Notes: generated by a model from the sequence alone, not told the origin. DNA of 64,000 nucleotides from Streptomyces sp. PTY087I2 (GCF_001687325.1 NZ_LZRD01000010.1:124001-188000), one strand, 5' to 3'; positions 51,362 through 60,492 are shown, counted from the stretch's first letter. Program-made: numbers and translations.

Positions 51362-52531
51362 TCAGCTGGGGCCGAGGGACCGTGGCCGTACGGTGGCTGA
51401 CCCGGGTGCGCCCCGGGGTAGCTTCGAGGGCGGCGAGGGAAGGCGGGGTGAACTACGGGCGAGGGCGGCCTGCACCTGGGCGGGGTGAGGGGCGCCGTGC
51501 GAAGGAGTCAGGGCCTTCGGCGCCGGAGAAGGACCGACGGTCGCGGACTGCCAGCGGGTGCGCGCGTCGTCGAACGGACCGAGTACATACAGCGCGTGGT
51601 TGATCAGCCGCCCGGGACCCAGGGCCTCGTCCTCGGCCAGGGCCCGGACGGCGCGGGCGGAGGCGGCTGCGGTACGGGTGACGGACGAGCGCATGACCCG
51701 TTCGCCCAGCCATTCGGCGCTGCCGGGGCCCACGCTGTCGCAGATGGCGGTGACCTGCTCGCCCGACAGCGTGCCGTCGGCCAGGAGGCCGCGCCGCTGG
51801 GCCTCCCAGAGCAGGGTGATCCGGTCGATCAACTCGCCCCGGTGGTGCAGCGCACCGAGGCACCGGTAGAGCTGCCCGTGCGCCGGATCGGCGAAGTCCC
51901 CCGGCCGCAGCCAGCCCACCACCTCCTCCATGGCCTTCGGCTGCTCGGCGAGGACGGCCAGCAGGAAACGCTCGTCCTCGGCGACCTGGTCGGCCCGACC
52001 TGTCGGTGTGGTCGGCACGGTGGTCGGGGTGGTGGGCGGCGCGACCGGACGCGGGTCGGTCCCCCAGCGCCGCGCGAGATCGGTGAGCACCTCGGCCAGG
52101 ACATCCGCCGACCTCAGCGAACCCTCGACCTCCCCCTGCAGGGCGTCAGCCCGAGCCGCCTGATGGAGGTGGCTCGCGTACGCGGCAATGGTGCGATGGA
52201 TCGCCCCCTCCAGCACCATGCGGCCGTACACCGGAGCATGCTCTGGACGCGGGCAGGCCGAGACCAGAGTGTGGGCGTACACCGCGGTCAGCCCCCGGAC
52301 ATGACGGCCAGCCTCGTCGACCGCGTCCGTCACCCACGACAGAGGTACGGGCCCTTCGGCCGATATCGCGGGGTGGCCGTCGCTTCGAAGTTGGTGGAGT
52401 GCGGCGAACAGCGCCTGGTGGACGGGCCGGCAGAAGTGCCCTGGCGCGAGCCAGTCCAGGTTCGCGAGTTGATCCGGATCGAGGAGTACGGACCCGAGCA
52501 CGGCCTGCTCCGCCTGCAGCAGCGGCTTCAT
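51362..52531 (-). CDS. protein with two DnaB-N-like domains
   Basis: 389 residues from an ATG at 52531 with GGGAGG upstream. Two copies of the DnaB helicase N-terminal (helical, dimer-forming) domain are visible: residues about 3-110 (QAEQAVLGSVLLDPDQLANL; GHFCRPVHQALFAALHQL) and about 185-290 (EDERFLLAVLAEQPKAMEEV; GDFADPAHGQLYRCLGALHH; DRITLLWEAQRRGLL). The RecA-like ATPase half is absent. It may dock on the replicative helicase, or on the loader at 35176, to recruit replication to the element. Confidence 0.72.
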   Translation of the reverse strand: MKPLLQAEQAVLGSVLLDPDQLANLDWLAPGHFCRPVHQALFAALHQLRSDGHPAISAEGPVPLSWVTDAVDEAGRHVRGLTAVYAHTLVSACPRPEHAPVYGRMVLEGAIHRTIAAYASHLHQAARADALQGEVEGSLRSADVLAEVLTDLARRWGTDPRPVAPPTTPTTVPTTPTGRADQVAEDERFLLAVLAEQPKAMEEVVGWLRPGDFADPAHGQLYRCLGALHHRGELIDRITLLWEAQRRGLLADGTLSGEQVTAICDSVGPGSAEWLGERVMRSSVTRTAAASARAVRALAEDEALGPGRLINHALYVLGPFDDARTRWQSATVGPSPAPKALTPSHGAPHPAQVQAALARSSPRLPSPPSKLPRGAPGSATVRPRSLGPS

Positions 52532-52752
52532 CGACGGCCTCCCGCGTCGGAGGGGCCGCCCTGCCGGGAGCGGAGAGCGGATACCGTCCGGTCGGCAGCG
52601 GCCATCGCCTGGGCGAGTTCGTCCAGTACGGCGGTGACCTCGGGATCGGAGACCGGAATCGTGCCGCTCCGGCCGACCAGCCACCATCGGCCGTCACGCA
52701 GAACGACCGGCGAGCGTGGCAGCCGCCCGGGACGCGGTGCGGGCGCGCTCAT
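52528..52752 (-). CDS. small hypothetical protein
   Basis: 74 residues with a Trp-rich beta-like start (PVVLRDGRWWLVGRSGTIPV) and a helical middle. Overlaps both neighbours by four bases, linking the coupling-protein gene and the DnaB-N-like gene into one operon. Not recognised. Confidence 0.55.
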   Translation of the reverse strand: MSAPAPRPGRLPRSPVVLRDGRWWLVGRSGTIPVSDPEVTAVLDELAQAMAAADRTVSALRSRQGGPSDAGGRR

Positions 52753-54534
52753 GCGGAGAGCCCGAAGTCGTCGTACCCGATGTTCTTCGCGAGGGCTCGC
52801 TCGGTGATTGCCTTCGTGGCTCGGGCCGAGGCCGGACCGACGACCTTGGCGGACGGTTCCTTGTACCAGGGCTTGAGGTTGAGCATCGCGATCCGCAGGC
52901 CGGTGGCCAGGAGCAGCACCTTCCCCTTCGGGAGGGCGCGGATCGCGTCGGGCGGCAGAATCCGCTCCGTACGCATACTCACCGAGCGGGACTTGCCGCC
53001 CTCGCTCGTGGACACCGAGGTGGTCTGAACGTCGTGGTCGCCGACTTGCCGACTGAGTCGATCGGCGAAGTCGGCGTCATCGATGCCCGATCCGATGATC
53101 TTGACAGTGGCGGCGGAGTACAGGGCGTCCATCCCGGCCTCGCCCCAGCACCGCTGGCCCTGCCGATAACTTTGCAAGATCGTCATGGGGATGACGCCCC
53201 GGCTGCCCAAGTGGCTGTAAAGATCAGGGAGATCCGAGATGCGGCACACGTTCGCCGCCTCGTCGAGGACGCACAGGGCGGGCGGGTCGAGTCGTCCGCC
53301 GGAGCGCTCGGCGACGATTACGGCCGCGCGCATCACGGCGTCGACCGCCGCCGCGATGATCGCGGACGCGCTGCCGCCGCCGTCCTTGCTCAGCAGGTAC
53401 AGCGTGTCGCGCGACCCGGCGAAGGCGAACGGCTTGAACTCGGGGAGGTCGTTCGGGGTGACCCAGGCGGCGACGTCGGGGTCGAGCAGGCAGCTCGCGT
53501 ACTGCCTCGCCGTTTCGTAGATGCCGTCGCGCGTTTCGGTCGCACCGGAGACGGTGCCCTGGAGCTGGGCGGCCACCGCGTCGTGGCCGGCGTCGGTGAG
53601 CAGGTCCACCGGGGTCCGGTCGGCCGGCATCGCGAGCCAGGCCAGGACGTCGGTGATCGGCCTCCGGTGACTGGCGGCGGCCAGGAACAGCGAGCCCAGG
53701 GTGTTGGAGGCGGCGGTGGACCAGAAGTCGCCGCCGCTCGATTCGTCCACGCTCGCGGTGACGAAGTGCCCGGCGAGACGTTTCGCCCCGGCCAGGTCGC
53801 GGGCGTCGGCCAGGATGTCCCACCACATCTCGCGCGGGTGGTGCGCGATCTGCTGGGGGTCGAGGGCCCAGACCGTGCCGACCTCGGCGCGGGCGTCCAC
53901 CGTCGCGGTGAAGGCATCGCCGGCAGCCTTGTTCGACGTGAGCAGGACCGGGCCGGGAGCCGAGAGGATCGCGGGGATCGCCAGGCCGGAAGTCTTCCCG
54001 CTCCGAGGGGCCATGATCGCGACGATCACGTCCTCCCAGGAAGCCCGGACCTCGGCGCGACCGGGGTCGAGGGTGCCGAGCAGGATGCCGCGGTCAGCGG
54101 GAGCAACCTCTTTTACGCTCCCGGCCGCCCAGGGATGGGCGCAGGCTCTTCGCCTTCGCGGTGATCTCCTTGTCCAGCAGCGGCGCCAGATCGGCCTTGC
54201 GAGCGAGACCGGACCTGGAGCCGGCACGCCAGCGCGCCCACAGCACCAGGCCCGTGGTGATCAGGGCCAGGGTGAGCAGGCCGGGGACGAGGCGGGTGCC
54301 GACCAACAGCGCGGTGGTGCTCAGGGTCGGCCACAGCATCTCGGGGTGCAGCAGGGCGTCGGTGGCGCGGAACGACGACCAGGGTCCGCTACCGACAAGG
54401 GAGTTGGTGAGGTTTCCGGTCAGCCAGACGAGGGAGCCGAAGGATACGGCGGCACCGAGGACGCCGAAGAGGAGGTAGAGGAGCGCATCCGACCCGGTGG
54501 TAGTCGAGGGCGCACTGGTACGTGGGGAGGGCAC
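52749..54534 (-). CDS. TraG/VirD4-type coupling protein, split by a frameshift
   Basis: Type IV secretion coupling ATPase that would bring the relaxase-DNA complex to the mating pore. The N-terminal part (54094-54534) has two or three transmembrane segments (LLYLLFGVLGAAVSFGSLV; LLVGTRLVPGLLTLALI). The ATPase part has Walker A (APRSGKTSG), Walker B (ALCVLDEAANV) and the RGVIPMTILQSYRQGQ segment of TraG/VirD4. The two are in different frames, joined at a TTTT run (54111-54114) where one base too many is present: removing it gives a continuous LGGRERKEVAPADRG. So either one inactive gene or a homopolymer error; joined length about 594 residues. Confidence 0.83.
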
Positions 54535-54768
54535 AGCAGTTCCCTGGGTGTGTGAGCGGGCGGGGGCGGGGCGCGCTCGGTTCTCACGCAGTTCATGAAC
54601 CTGCTCCTTGAATGGCGGAACGTTTCAGCGAAGGCGGCCGGGGATGAAACCATGTCCGCAGGGCGCGGTGGGCGACAGGCGCTGGCCGGTGTCGAGGACG
54701 TCGTGGTCCGCAGGACGGCGAGCCTCTGGTGGTACATGGGGTCGGTCCGCTCGGCCGGGCACGCGGCT

Positions 54769-54936
54769 TCACCGTCCGTCCGCGACCTCCGACTGCTCCC
54801 TGATGCCCTGGAGCATGCCGTAGGCGGTGGCCAGCCGCGTCCGGGGCTCGAAGGAGGGGCGCTCGAAGTCCGGATTATCGAATCTGCAGCCGGAGGCGAG
54901 TCCAGTCGGCGGGTGCGGCGACGAGTCAGGTCAGCT
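54769..54936 (-). CDS. possible small gene or gene fragment without a start codon
   Basis: A 55-codon stretch with strong protein character (FDNPDFERPSFEPRTRLATA, GMLQGIREQSEVADGR) between the coupling-protein gene and the 54926 gene. It has no ATG, GTG or TTG before its conserved-looking part, so it may be a decayed gene or the tail of the upstream frame after a frameshift. Nothing else is visible in 54535-54925. Confidence 0.3.
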
Positions 54937-55201
54937 TGGGCAAGACCCTTGCTAGCGCACCGTTGACCTCCTCGGTGATCGCCGCGACCTCGCCCGGTGG
55001 CGCGCCCTCGGTGAGTAGAGCGAACACCCCCGGGACGGAGGACGGATCGGCGGCTTCGCCAAGCAGGAACCGGGCGTGCAGCGGCTTGTCGGGGCTGTGA
55101 GCGGCGGCAAGGGGCTGAGATTCGGCACGGGAGCGCCTCCTCCGTGATCGTCGTAGGCGCGGCCCGGATGAGCTTGACTTACCGACGAGGTCCGGGGGCA
55201 T
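54926..55201 (-). CDS. small hypothetical protein
   Basis: 91 residues: a very basic N-terminal 28 residues and an ordinary globular-looking rest (PLHARFLLGEAADPSSVPGV; EVAAITEEVNGALARVLPKL). The start overlaps the previous gene by 23 bases and has no clear ribosome binding site, so the true start may be internal. Function unknown. Confidence 0.4.
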   Translation of the reverse strand: MPPDLVGKSSSSGPRLRRSRRRRSRAESQPLAAAHSPDKPLHARFLLGEAADPSSVPGVFALLTEGAPPGEVAAITEEVNGALARVLPKLT

Positions 55202-55919
55202 TGGGCCTGGGAACCGTCGTGCTGGTCCGCGGTGCGATGTTGTCGGCGGCCGGGGCGACGGCAGCCTTCGTGGCGGCGGGAGAGGAAGCGAGAGCGGCCT
55301 TCTGGGAATCCGAAGATCCTGGTGCTGGTGAGAGCGCCGGGACTTCAGGTTGCCCTTCGGCCTTCAGATCGCGCAGAGCATCGCCCATCTCGGCGAGTCC
55401 CGTCAGCGCGCTGCTGATGTCCCCGGCGGCGTAGGCGAACTGGTCCGCCTGGTCGTAGGCGTCGTGGTCGAGGTCGTTGACGTGCTCGCCCGCCACCTCC
55501 AGCGCCTCTCGGACACATTCCAGGACCCCGTACTCAGGGTGCAGGAGGTGGTCAACCGCGCGCCGGAACTCGTCACCGTCCCGGGCGGCTCCGATCCGCT
55601 GGGTGAGCTGTTCGACCTCCGCGCTGGCGACGTAGGGACCGAAGGGACGGGCCGGAGTGATCATTTCCGTGGTGTCCAGAGACGGCGGCAGATCGACCTG
55701 ATACCGCGCCGCGCGGAGCATCTCGGCGGCGTGTGTGGCGACGGCGGCCTTGTCTGCGCTCGAGGTGGTGGTGGGTAGGCGGTGGCGTCGGCCGTGCCAG
55801 TCGTCGATCTGCTGGAATCCGGCGTGCTTCATGAGAGCGGCGGAAAGCTCGTCGGTGGCGCCCTTGGCCACGACGCTACCGCTGCGTTCGGAGGTGATGG
55901 ATATCGGTGGAGTAGACAT
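55179..55919 (-). CDS. hypothetical element protein, paralogue of 56624 gene
   Basis: 246 residues from an ATG at 55919 with GGAG upstream. The N-terminal 80 residues (LMKHAGFQQIDDWHGRRHRL; HAAEMLRAARYQVDLPPSLD) parallel the gene at 56624 (LKGLGFRPVPDQPTLYALAN; ELLRGAGYRVDVDAALDPS). A helical middle (AVDHLLHPEYGVLECVREAL) and a low-complexity tail follow. Leftward cargo operon. Function unknown. Confidence 0.62.
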   Translation of the reverse strand: MSTPPISITSERSGSVVAKGATDELSAALMKHAGFQQIDDWHGRRHRLPTTTSSADKAAVATHAAEMLRAARYQVDLPPSLDTTEMITPARPFGPYVASAEVEQLTQRIGAARDGDEFRRAVDHLLHPEYGVLECVREALEVAGEHVNDLDHDAYDQADQFAYAAGDISSALTGLAEMGDALRDLKAEGQPEVPALSPAPGSSDSQKAALASSPAATKAAVAPAADNIAPRTSTTVPRPNAPGPRR

Positions 55920-56099
55920 GGAGGCTCCATGGGTACAAGCGGCGGGCGGGCGTGTTCCCGGCGCCAAAGAGAGCTGGGGAACGAGAGCTCGGCTGGAAGG
56001 CCGACAGGCAACAGAATCCCCAGAGTTCGGGATTTCGGCAGGCCGGAGATCCGTGGTAGCGGCGGACCCTGAAACTTCGCCGCGACGGGACGCCTGCGG

Positions 56100-56597
56100 T
56101 CAGAAGTGGGGATTCTCGGTCGGACGGTCGGCCTCGGTGGCGGCCTGGAGCAGCTCGGTAAGGTCTCCGGGCTCGGAGAAGCGCTGGTCGATCCACCACC
56201 CAGCGCGAGTAACGCAGCGAGTGGCCTCCTCGATCGCCTCCCACTCCGTCTCGCCGGTCTCCCCTTCGAGGACCAGGGTGGTGTAGGCGGCGGCCAGGAT
56301 CTGGTGACGGCAGCGCACACCCCAGGCGACGGCTCGTTCGGTCCCCTCCAGGGGAGGCATTCGGTACTGCTCCGACCAGGCTTCGGATTCAGCCTGCTCT
56401 TCGGCTCGCTTGGCCTCCAGCCAGGCGGCCTTGCCCTGTCCGTCTCCTTCCTTGGCGGCACGCCAGCAGTCTGTGCACTCCTGCTTGGCGAGCCACTCGG
56501 CGAAGCCCGCCCTGCGGTCGGCCGGACGGTCGGACAGGTCACGGTCGTCCTGGTGACCGCAAGTGTGGTGGATCGGCCAGATGGTCTTCACGGCCAT
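56100..56597 (-). CDS. hypothetical acidic protein with Cys/His pairs
   Basis: 165 residues with a strong AAGGAGA site. The N-terminus has a possible metal site (IHHTCGHQDDRDL; ECTDCWRAAK). The rest is helical and acidic, with WLEAKRAEEQAESEAWSEQY and a Trp-rich end. Proteins of this look occur on Streptomyces integrated elements; function unknown. Confidence 0.62.
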   Translation of the reverse strand: MAVKTIWPIHHTCGHQDDRDLSDRPADRRAGFAEWLAKQECTDCWRAAKEGDGQGKAAWLEAKRAEEQAESEAWSEQYRMPPLEGTERAVAWGVRCRHQILAAAYTTLVLEGETGETEWEAIEEATRCVTRAGWWIDQRFSEPGDLTELLQAATEADRPTENPHF

Positions 56598-56623
56598 GGA
56601 GCTTTCTCCTTAGGGGAGTTGGT

Positions 56624-57382
56624 TCAGCGGGGGCGGGAGAAGGCGATGCGAGGGTCAACCGGCCGGACTGCCGCAGAGTCGACGGACGCGGGGAGCGGTG
56701 CCTTGCCCGGAAGGCTGGCGCGGGCCGGGCTGGTGGCGACCGCGGCGGCGCTGATCGGAGACGACCGAGGGGTCCCGTGGCCGCGTCCATGGGACGCGGC
56801 CGGTAGGGCATCCGGGCGGGACTGTCGTACGACGTCTTGAGCAAGGTGGGGCTGCACCGCGACCTGGGCGCCGGACCGGTGCAGCGTCAGCGTGGCGTCG
56901 GCGACCTTTCCCAGGGCCTCGGGCCGGCCTGTGGCGGCGGGCAGGGTGTAGATGTCCAGGCCCGAGTCGTGTCGCCACCCATGCTCCATCAGGGCGATCC
57001 CGGTGAGCCCGGATGCATGATCGTCGATGGCCGCGACGATGCCGAGCTGCGGATGCTCGGCGAAGGCGACCTCGGGTTCACCGAACGAGGCCCGGCGGCC
57101 AGGGGATGCATCGGGCGCCAAGGAGGGATCCAACGCGGCATCCACGTCGACTCGGTAGCCGGCCCCGCGCAGCAACTCGACTGCTCGGGTCGTACGGCTC
57201 TGTCCGTCGCGGCCCTGATTGGCCAGCGCGTACAACGTCGGCTGGTCCGGGACGGGGCGGAATCCGAGGCCCTTCAACATCCACTCACTGGCTGGGAGGT
57301 TCCTCGGGTTCGCGGCGACGATGCCGTAGACGGGGTGGCGGCCGAACGCCAGATCGGGCAACACGTCGTAATGGCTGGGCAT
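56624..57382 (-). CDS. hypothetical element protein, paralogue of 55179 gene
   Basis: 252 residues from an ATG at 57382. It contains two similar units: VYGIVAANPRNLPASEWMLK with GFRPVPDQ, and LGIVAAIDDHASGLTGIALM with HGWRHDSGLDIYTLP, the latter ending in a VQPHLAQDVV strand-helix. The C-terminal 60 residues are disordered. Shares its first unit with the 55179 gene. No function assigned. Confidence 0.62.
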   Translation of the reverse strand: MPSHYDVLPDLAFGRHPVYGIVAANPRNLPASEWMLKGLGFRPVPDQPTLYALANQGRDGQSRTTRAVELLRGAGYRVDVDAALDPSLAPDASPGRRASFGEPEVAFAEHPQLGIVAAIDDHASGLTGIALMEHGWRHDSGLDIYTLPAATGRPEALGKVADATLTLHRSGAQVAVQPHLAQDVVRQSRPDALPAASHGRGHGTPRSSPISAAAVATSPARASLPGKAPLPASVDSAAVRPVDPRIAFSRPR

Positions 57383-57475
57383 GGGCGGGTCCATCCGGGT
57401 GGGTGCTGTCGCAGAGGTGGGCGAGGGGTGAATCGCTTCTGCCGGTGCGGTACACGAGGGACTCCAAGAAGGTGG

Positions 57476-58078
57476 TCAGCGAGCGCGGGACGCCTGCGGC
57501 GGGGCGGGCGGAAGCGCGGTGTGCGCGGGCGGTCCCGTCGGCGGGTGAACCGGGACCGGGCGCTGCCCGACCGACGGTGAGGGGGCGAGGGCGGCATTCA
57601 CACGTGGTGAGCCAGAGGCTGACGGGCCGGTCCGGCCCGTCAGCGCCCGCGCTGTGGCGGATCGTGCCTGCGCCTGGCGCGGCGGAAGGCCCAGCTGGTC
57701 CAACCGCTCATCCACTGCGGCGAGCAGATCAGTGGCGCTGCCTCCATGCCGGGCATCCGGGCCGTCGGGCTCGGAGTCGTAGACGACTTCGTAGACCGCA
57801 GAACCGGCGGGCAGGTGACGGGTGACCAACCAGCCCTCGGGCTGCTCGGAGGGCTGCTCCTGTGGCGGGGAGATGATCAGCGAGCTGTCGTCGGGAAGTT
57901 CGGCGCGGACGATGTAGTCGCTCAGGCCGTACTCGACGGTGCACTCCAAGCCGCGCTGCCGGAGCGCTGCGGTGAGGTATCCGTACTGGTGGTGCCGTTC
58001 GGAAGCCGCAGGCGGGGAGGGAGACGCGCGGACGCGCGCCGCCTCCTGTCCGAAGGCGGCGGGGATGTTGTCGGGCAT
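57476..58078 (-). CDS. hypothetical element protein
   Basis: 200 residues; ATG at 58078 preferred, since GGAG then has seven-base spacing (ATG at 58084 is too close). The middle forms an alpha/beta unit (HHQYGYLTAALRQRGLECTV; YIVRAELPDDSSLIISPPQE; EGWLVTRHLPAGSAVYEVVY). Pro-rich tail. First recognisable leftward gene of this operon; its upstream region is occupied by an inverted-repeat arm from 58206, so operon genes further upstream may have been displaced. Confidence 0.62.
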   Translation of the reverse strand: MPDNIPAAFGQEAARVRASPSPPAASERHHQYGYLTAALRQRGLECTVEYGLSDYIVRAELPDDSSLIISPPQEQPSEQPEGWLVTRHLPAGSAVYEVVYDSEPDGPDARHGGSATDLLAAVDERLDQLGLPPRQAQARSATARALTGRTGPSASGSPRVNAALAPSPSVGQRPVPVHPPTGPPAHTALPPAPPQASRAR

Positions 58079-58205
58079 GGGCATTCTCCGTTGCCGGATG
58101 CCCCGGGCGGGCGGCGCGAGCCGCCAGGGGCGGTGTTGGACGGGGTGCTGTGGTGGTCCACGAGGATCCAACGTTCGGCCGGTTTTGCTCGGCCGCGAAT
58201 CGGTG

Positions 58206-58372
58206 CTAAAGGTTGTTGCACAAGGCCCGGGCGATCTCCAGGTCCAACCTGCGGGCGCCGCCCAGGCCGGTGGAAAACGGTGCACAAACGGGCAGTTGGT
58301 CATGTCCGGGGTGGCCGAATCCGGGCGTGATCGCCGTTGTGCAACACCCTTTAGGGCGTGTGTCGAAAGTGG
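58206..58372. repeat. left inverted-repeat arm of a 5.7-kb mobile block
   Basis: Matches 63788-63954 in opposite orientation. Within it, 58206-58354 is a 149-base unit that itself has inverted ends (CTAAAGGTTGTTGCACAA and TTGTGCAACACCCTTTAG), a miniature-transposon-like layout with C-TA / TA-G borders. Bases 58355-58372 (GGCGTGTGTCGAAAGTGG) continue the match. Confidence 0.8.
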
Positions 58373-58422
58373 TGATGGTCGACTGCTGCTCGCCGTTTCA
58401 GTTGCAGCGATGCTCAGGAAGG

Positions 58423-59286
58423 TCACGGCCTCTGAGCCGTGCCGCGAGCCAAAGCGGTAAGTCGTTCCGCGTCTGGAGTGCCGGGATCGGCCGACCAGAG
58501 CACGAGCTGCTGCTCTGGGGCACCGGCGTAGCGGAAGGTGTCCCAGTCGAGGGTGAGTTCGCCGACGGTGGAGTGCGCGATACGTTTGCTGCCGAAGTCC
58601 TGGTGGGCGACGCGGTGCTCGGCCCACCAGGCCCGGAAGTGCTGGTCGGCCACGGCCAGCTCGCCCACGAGGGCGGTGAGGGCCGGGTCGGTCGGGTTCG
58701 TTCCGGCCTCCATCCGCAGGACCTCGACACAGGTGCGGGCCACGCCCTGCCAATCCGGGTAGATGTCGCGCATCACCGGGTCGGTGAAGACCATGCGGAC
58801 GTAGTTGCGCTCAGGCTCGGGCACGGTCGCGAAGTCGCACAGCAGCTCCGCCGCCAGCGGGTTCCACGCGAGGATGTCGAGTCGCGGGCCGAAGACGATG
58901 GCGGGTGTGCCGGTGAGCTGGGCGAGCAGCCGGGTCAGGTGCGGGTGCGCTTTGGGGCGGGCGGACCGACGCGGCGTCTTGCGGTGCCCGGCCCGCGCGG
59001 CCTGGGCGACCAGTCCTTCCACGTACGTCCTCTGGTCGCCGTCCAGCCGCAGCTCCCGCGCGAGGGAGTCGAGTACGGGTGGTGACGGTGCCAGCCGGCC
59101 CTGCTCGATGCGCACGTAGTAGTCGGTGCTGATCGCGGCGAGCTCGGCCACCTCCTCCCGGCGCAGCCCTTGCACTCGGCGCTGGGTGTGCGTGCGCTCG
59201 GGGAGCCCCACCTGCGCGGGTGTCAGTTCGCTACGGCGGTGCTTGAGGAACTCGCCGAGCTCATGAAGATGCGCGGAACCAGTCAT
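58423..59286 (-). CDS. XRE regulator with MmyB-like ligand-binding domain
   Basis: 287-residue transcription factor. N-terminal HTH (LGEFLKHRRSELTPAQVGLP; QGLRREEVAELAAISTDYYV; RIEQGR) followed by the MmyB-like PAS-type domain (VFGPRLDILAWNPLAAELLC; RNYVRMVFTDPVMRDIYPDW; FGSKRIAHSTVGELTLDWDT). Ends with VLWSADPGTPDAERL, typical of the family. Divergent from the hydrolase gene at 59434, which it very likely regulates. Carried inside the inverted-repeat-bounded block. Confidence 0.88.
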   Translation of the reverse strand: MTGSAHLHELGEFLKHRRSELTPAQVGLPERTHTQRRVQGLRREEVAELAAISTDYYVRIEQGRLAPSPPVLDSLARELRLDGDQRTYVEGLVAQAARAGHRKTPRRSARPKAHPHLTRLLAQLTGTPAIVFGPRLDILAWNPLAAELLCDFATVPEPERNYVRMVFTDPVMRDIYPDWQGVARTCVEVLRMEAGTNPTDPALTALVGELAVADQHFRAWWAEHRVAHQDFGSKRIAHSTVGELTLDWDTFRYAGAPEQQLVLWSADPGTPDAERLTALARGTAQRP

Positions 59287-59433
59287 TCCTTGAGCATGGC
59301 ACCGGGGAGAAGGCTCTGCCTGGGAAGGATCCTTCCTAGGAAGCAACGCGACCTTCCTGCCCCAGGCCATCGGCTGGACAGTGGATACAGGCCCGCAGAT
59401 TGCCGGCCACCTACGATCCCGCAGGAGCAGAAC

Positions 59434-60321
59434 ATGAGGACTGACGTCCGCTTCCCGACCAACGGCCTGCAGCTCGCCGGCCACCTCTACCTTCCCGAGG
59501 ACGGCGACGGCCCGTTCGCCGCCGTTGTCATCGGTCACCAGACGACCGGGGTCAAGGAGCAGTCCCCGGCGGTGTACGCCGCACGCCTGATCGAGGAAGG
59601 ATTCGCCGTCCTGACCTTCGACGCCGCCTTCCAGGGCGAGTCCGAGGGCACGCCTCACGGCCTGGAGGACCCCTTCCAGCGCGCCGAGGACTTCCGTGCG
59701 GCGGTCTCCTACCTCACCACCCGCCCCGAGATCGATCCCGACCGCATCGGTGTGATGGGCGTGTGCGGCTCCGGAGCCTACGTGCCCTACGCCGCCCAGA
59801 CCGACCACCGGATGAAGGCTGTGGCCGGTGTGTCCGGGACAGACGTTCCCAGCTTCTTCCGCGGCGCCGACCCCGAGGGCTGGCAGCAGATGGTGGCGAA
59901 CTCCGGAAACCTCCGCAGCGCCGAAGCCGCCGGCGAGCCCGCCGCGACGTTCGCCGTGCTGCCGGAGACGGCCGACGCCGACACTCCCGCCCCGACGGCC
60001 GAGTTCGTCGACTACTACAAGACGCCCCGCGGCTACCACCCGCGCTCCACGGGTGACGTGGTCGTGCGCAGCGCGGATCTCCTCGACCAGTTCGACTCTT
60101 TCGCCGACGTCGCCAAGATCGCGCCCCGCCCCCTGCTCATGATCGCCGGCACCGAGGCTGTGACCCGCGGGTTCTCCGAGAAGGCCGTCGCCGACAGCCC
60201 CGGCAACGCCGAACTGTTCCTCGTCGAGGGCGCCACCCACGTCGACCTGTACGACCGCGACGAGTACGTCACCCCTGCCGTCGCCAGGCTGGTCGAGTTC
60301 TTCAGCAAGCACCTCGCCTGA
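59434..60321 (+). CDS. alpha/beta hydrolase (dienelactone-hydrolase-like)
   Basis: 295-residue alpha/beta hydrolase. Motifs: a VVIGHQTTGVKEQSP loop, GVMGVCGSGAY around residues 107-115 as nucleophile elbow (with Cys111 and Ser113), and the final ATHVDLYDRDEY with the catalytic-type His. Close to the YcjY/dienelactone-hydrolase-like enzymes that are commonly divergent from an MmyB-type regulator. ATG at 59434 after AGGAG. Substrate unknown. It ends directly against the 3' remains of an IS5 transposase gene. Confidence 0.87.
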   Translation: MRTDVRFPTNGLQLAGHLYLPEDGDGPFAAVVIGHQTTGVKEQSPAVYAARLIEEGFAVLTFDAAFQGESEGTPHGLEDPFQRAEDFRAAVSYLTTRPEIDPDRIGVMGVCGSGAYVPYAAQTDHRMKAVAGVSGTDVPSFFRGADPEGWQQMVANSGNLRSAEAAGEPAATFAVLPETADADTPAPTAEFVDYYKTPRGYHPRSTGDVVVRSADLLDQFDSFADVAKIAPRPLLMIAGTEAVTRGFSEKAVADSPGNAELFLVEGATHVDLYDRDEYVTPAVARLVEFFSKHLA

Positions 60322-60451
60322 GCCGGCGAGCCTGTGCGGGCAAGAGGCGGGAGGGCGCTGGTCGCAGCCACTCTCCGATGGCCGCGACCAGCACGGCGGC
60401 CTCATAGCGGACGGCGAGCTTGTCGTATCTCGTGGCGACCGCGCGATGTCG
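60322..60451 (-). pseudogene. 3' exon of the interrupted IS5-family transposase gene
   Basis: Codes for HRAVATRYDKLAVRYEAAVL and IGEWLRP, the usual C-terminus of IS5-family transposases. It continues in frame from the 5' exon at 62976-63761: joined across the intron the sequence reads NRLK then RHRAVATRY. The usual stop after EWL is missing and the frame runs on into the hydrolase gene, so this IS end seems truncated or recombined. Confidence 0.78.
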
Positions 60452-60492
60452 GTCAGGTAGCCGGGTCACGTCGCCGTGACCCGGCCCCCTCA

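Noticed and set aside
52716..54164. Long open frame (482 codons) on the plus strand
   Set aside because: Antisense to the coupling-protein ATPase, whose Walker motifs are clear; composition is typical antisense of high-GC coding DNA.
58213..58400. Small plus-strand gene starting in the left arm
   Set aside because: The same sequence occurs in the right arm as repeat DNA with no conserved protein; the frame results from the repeat.
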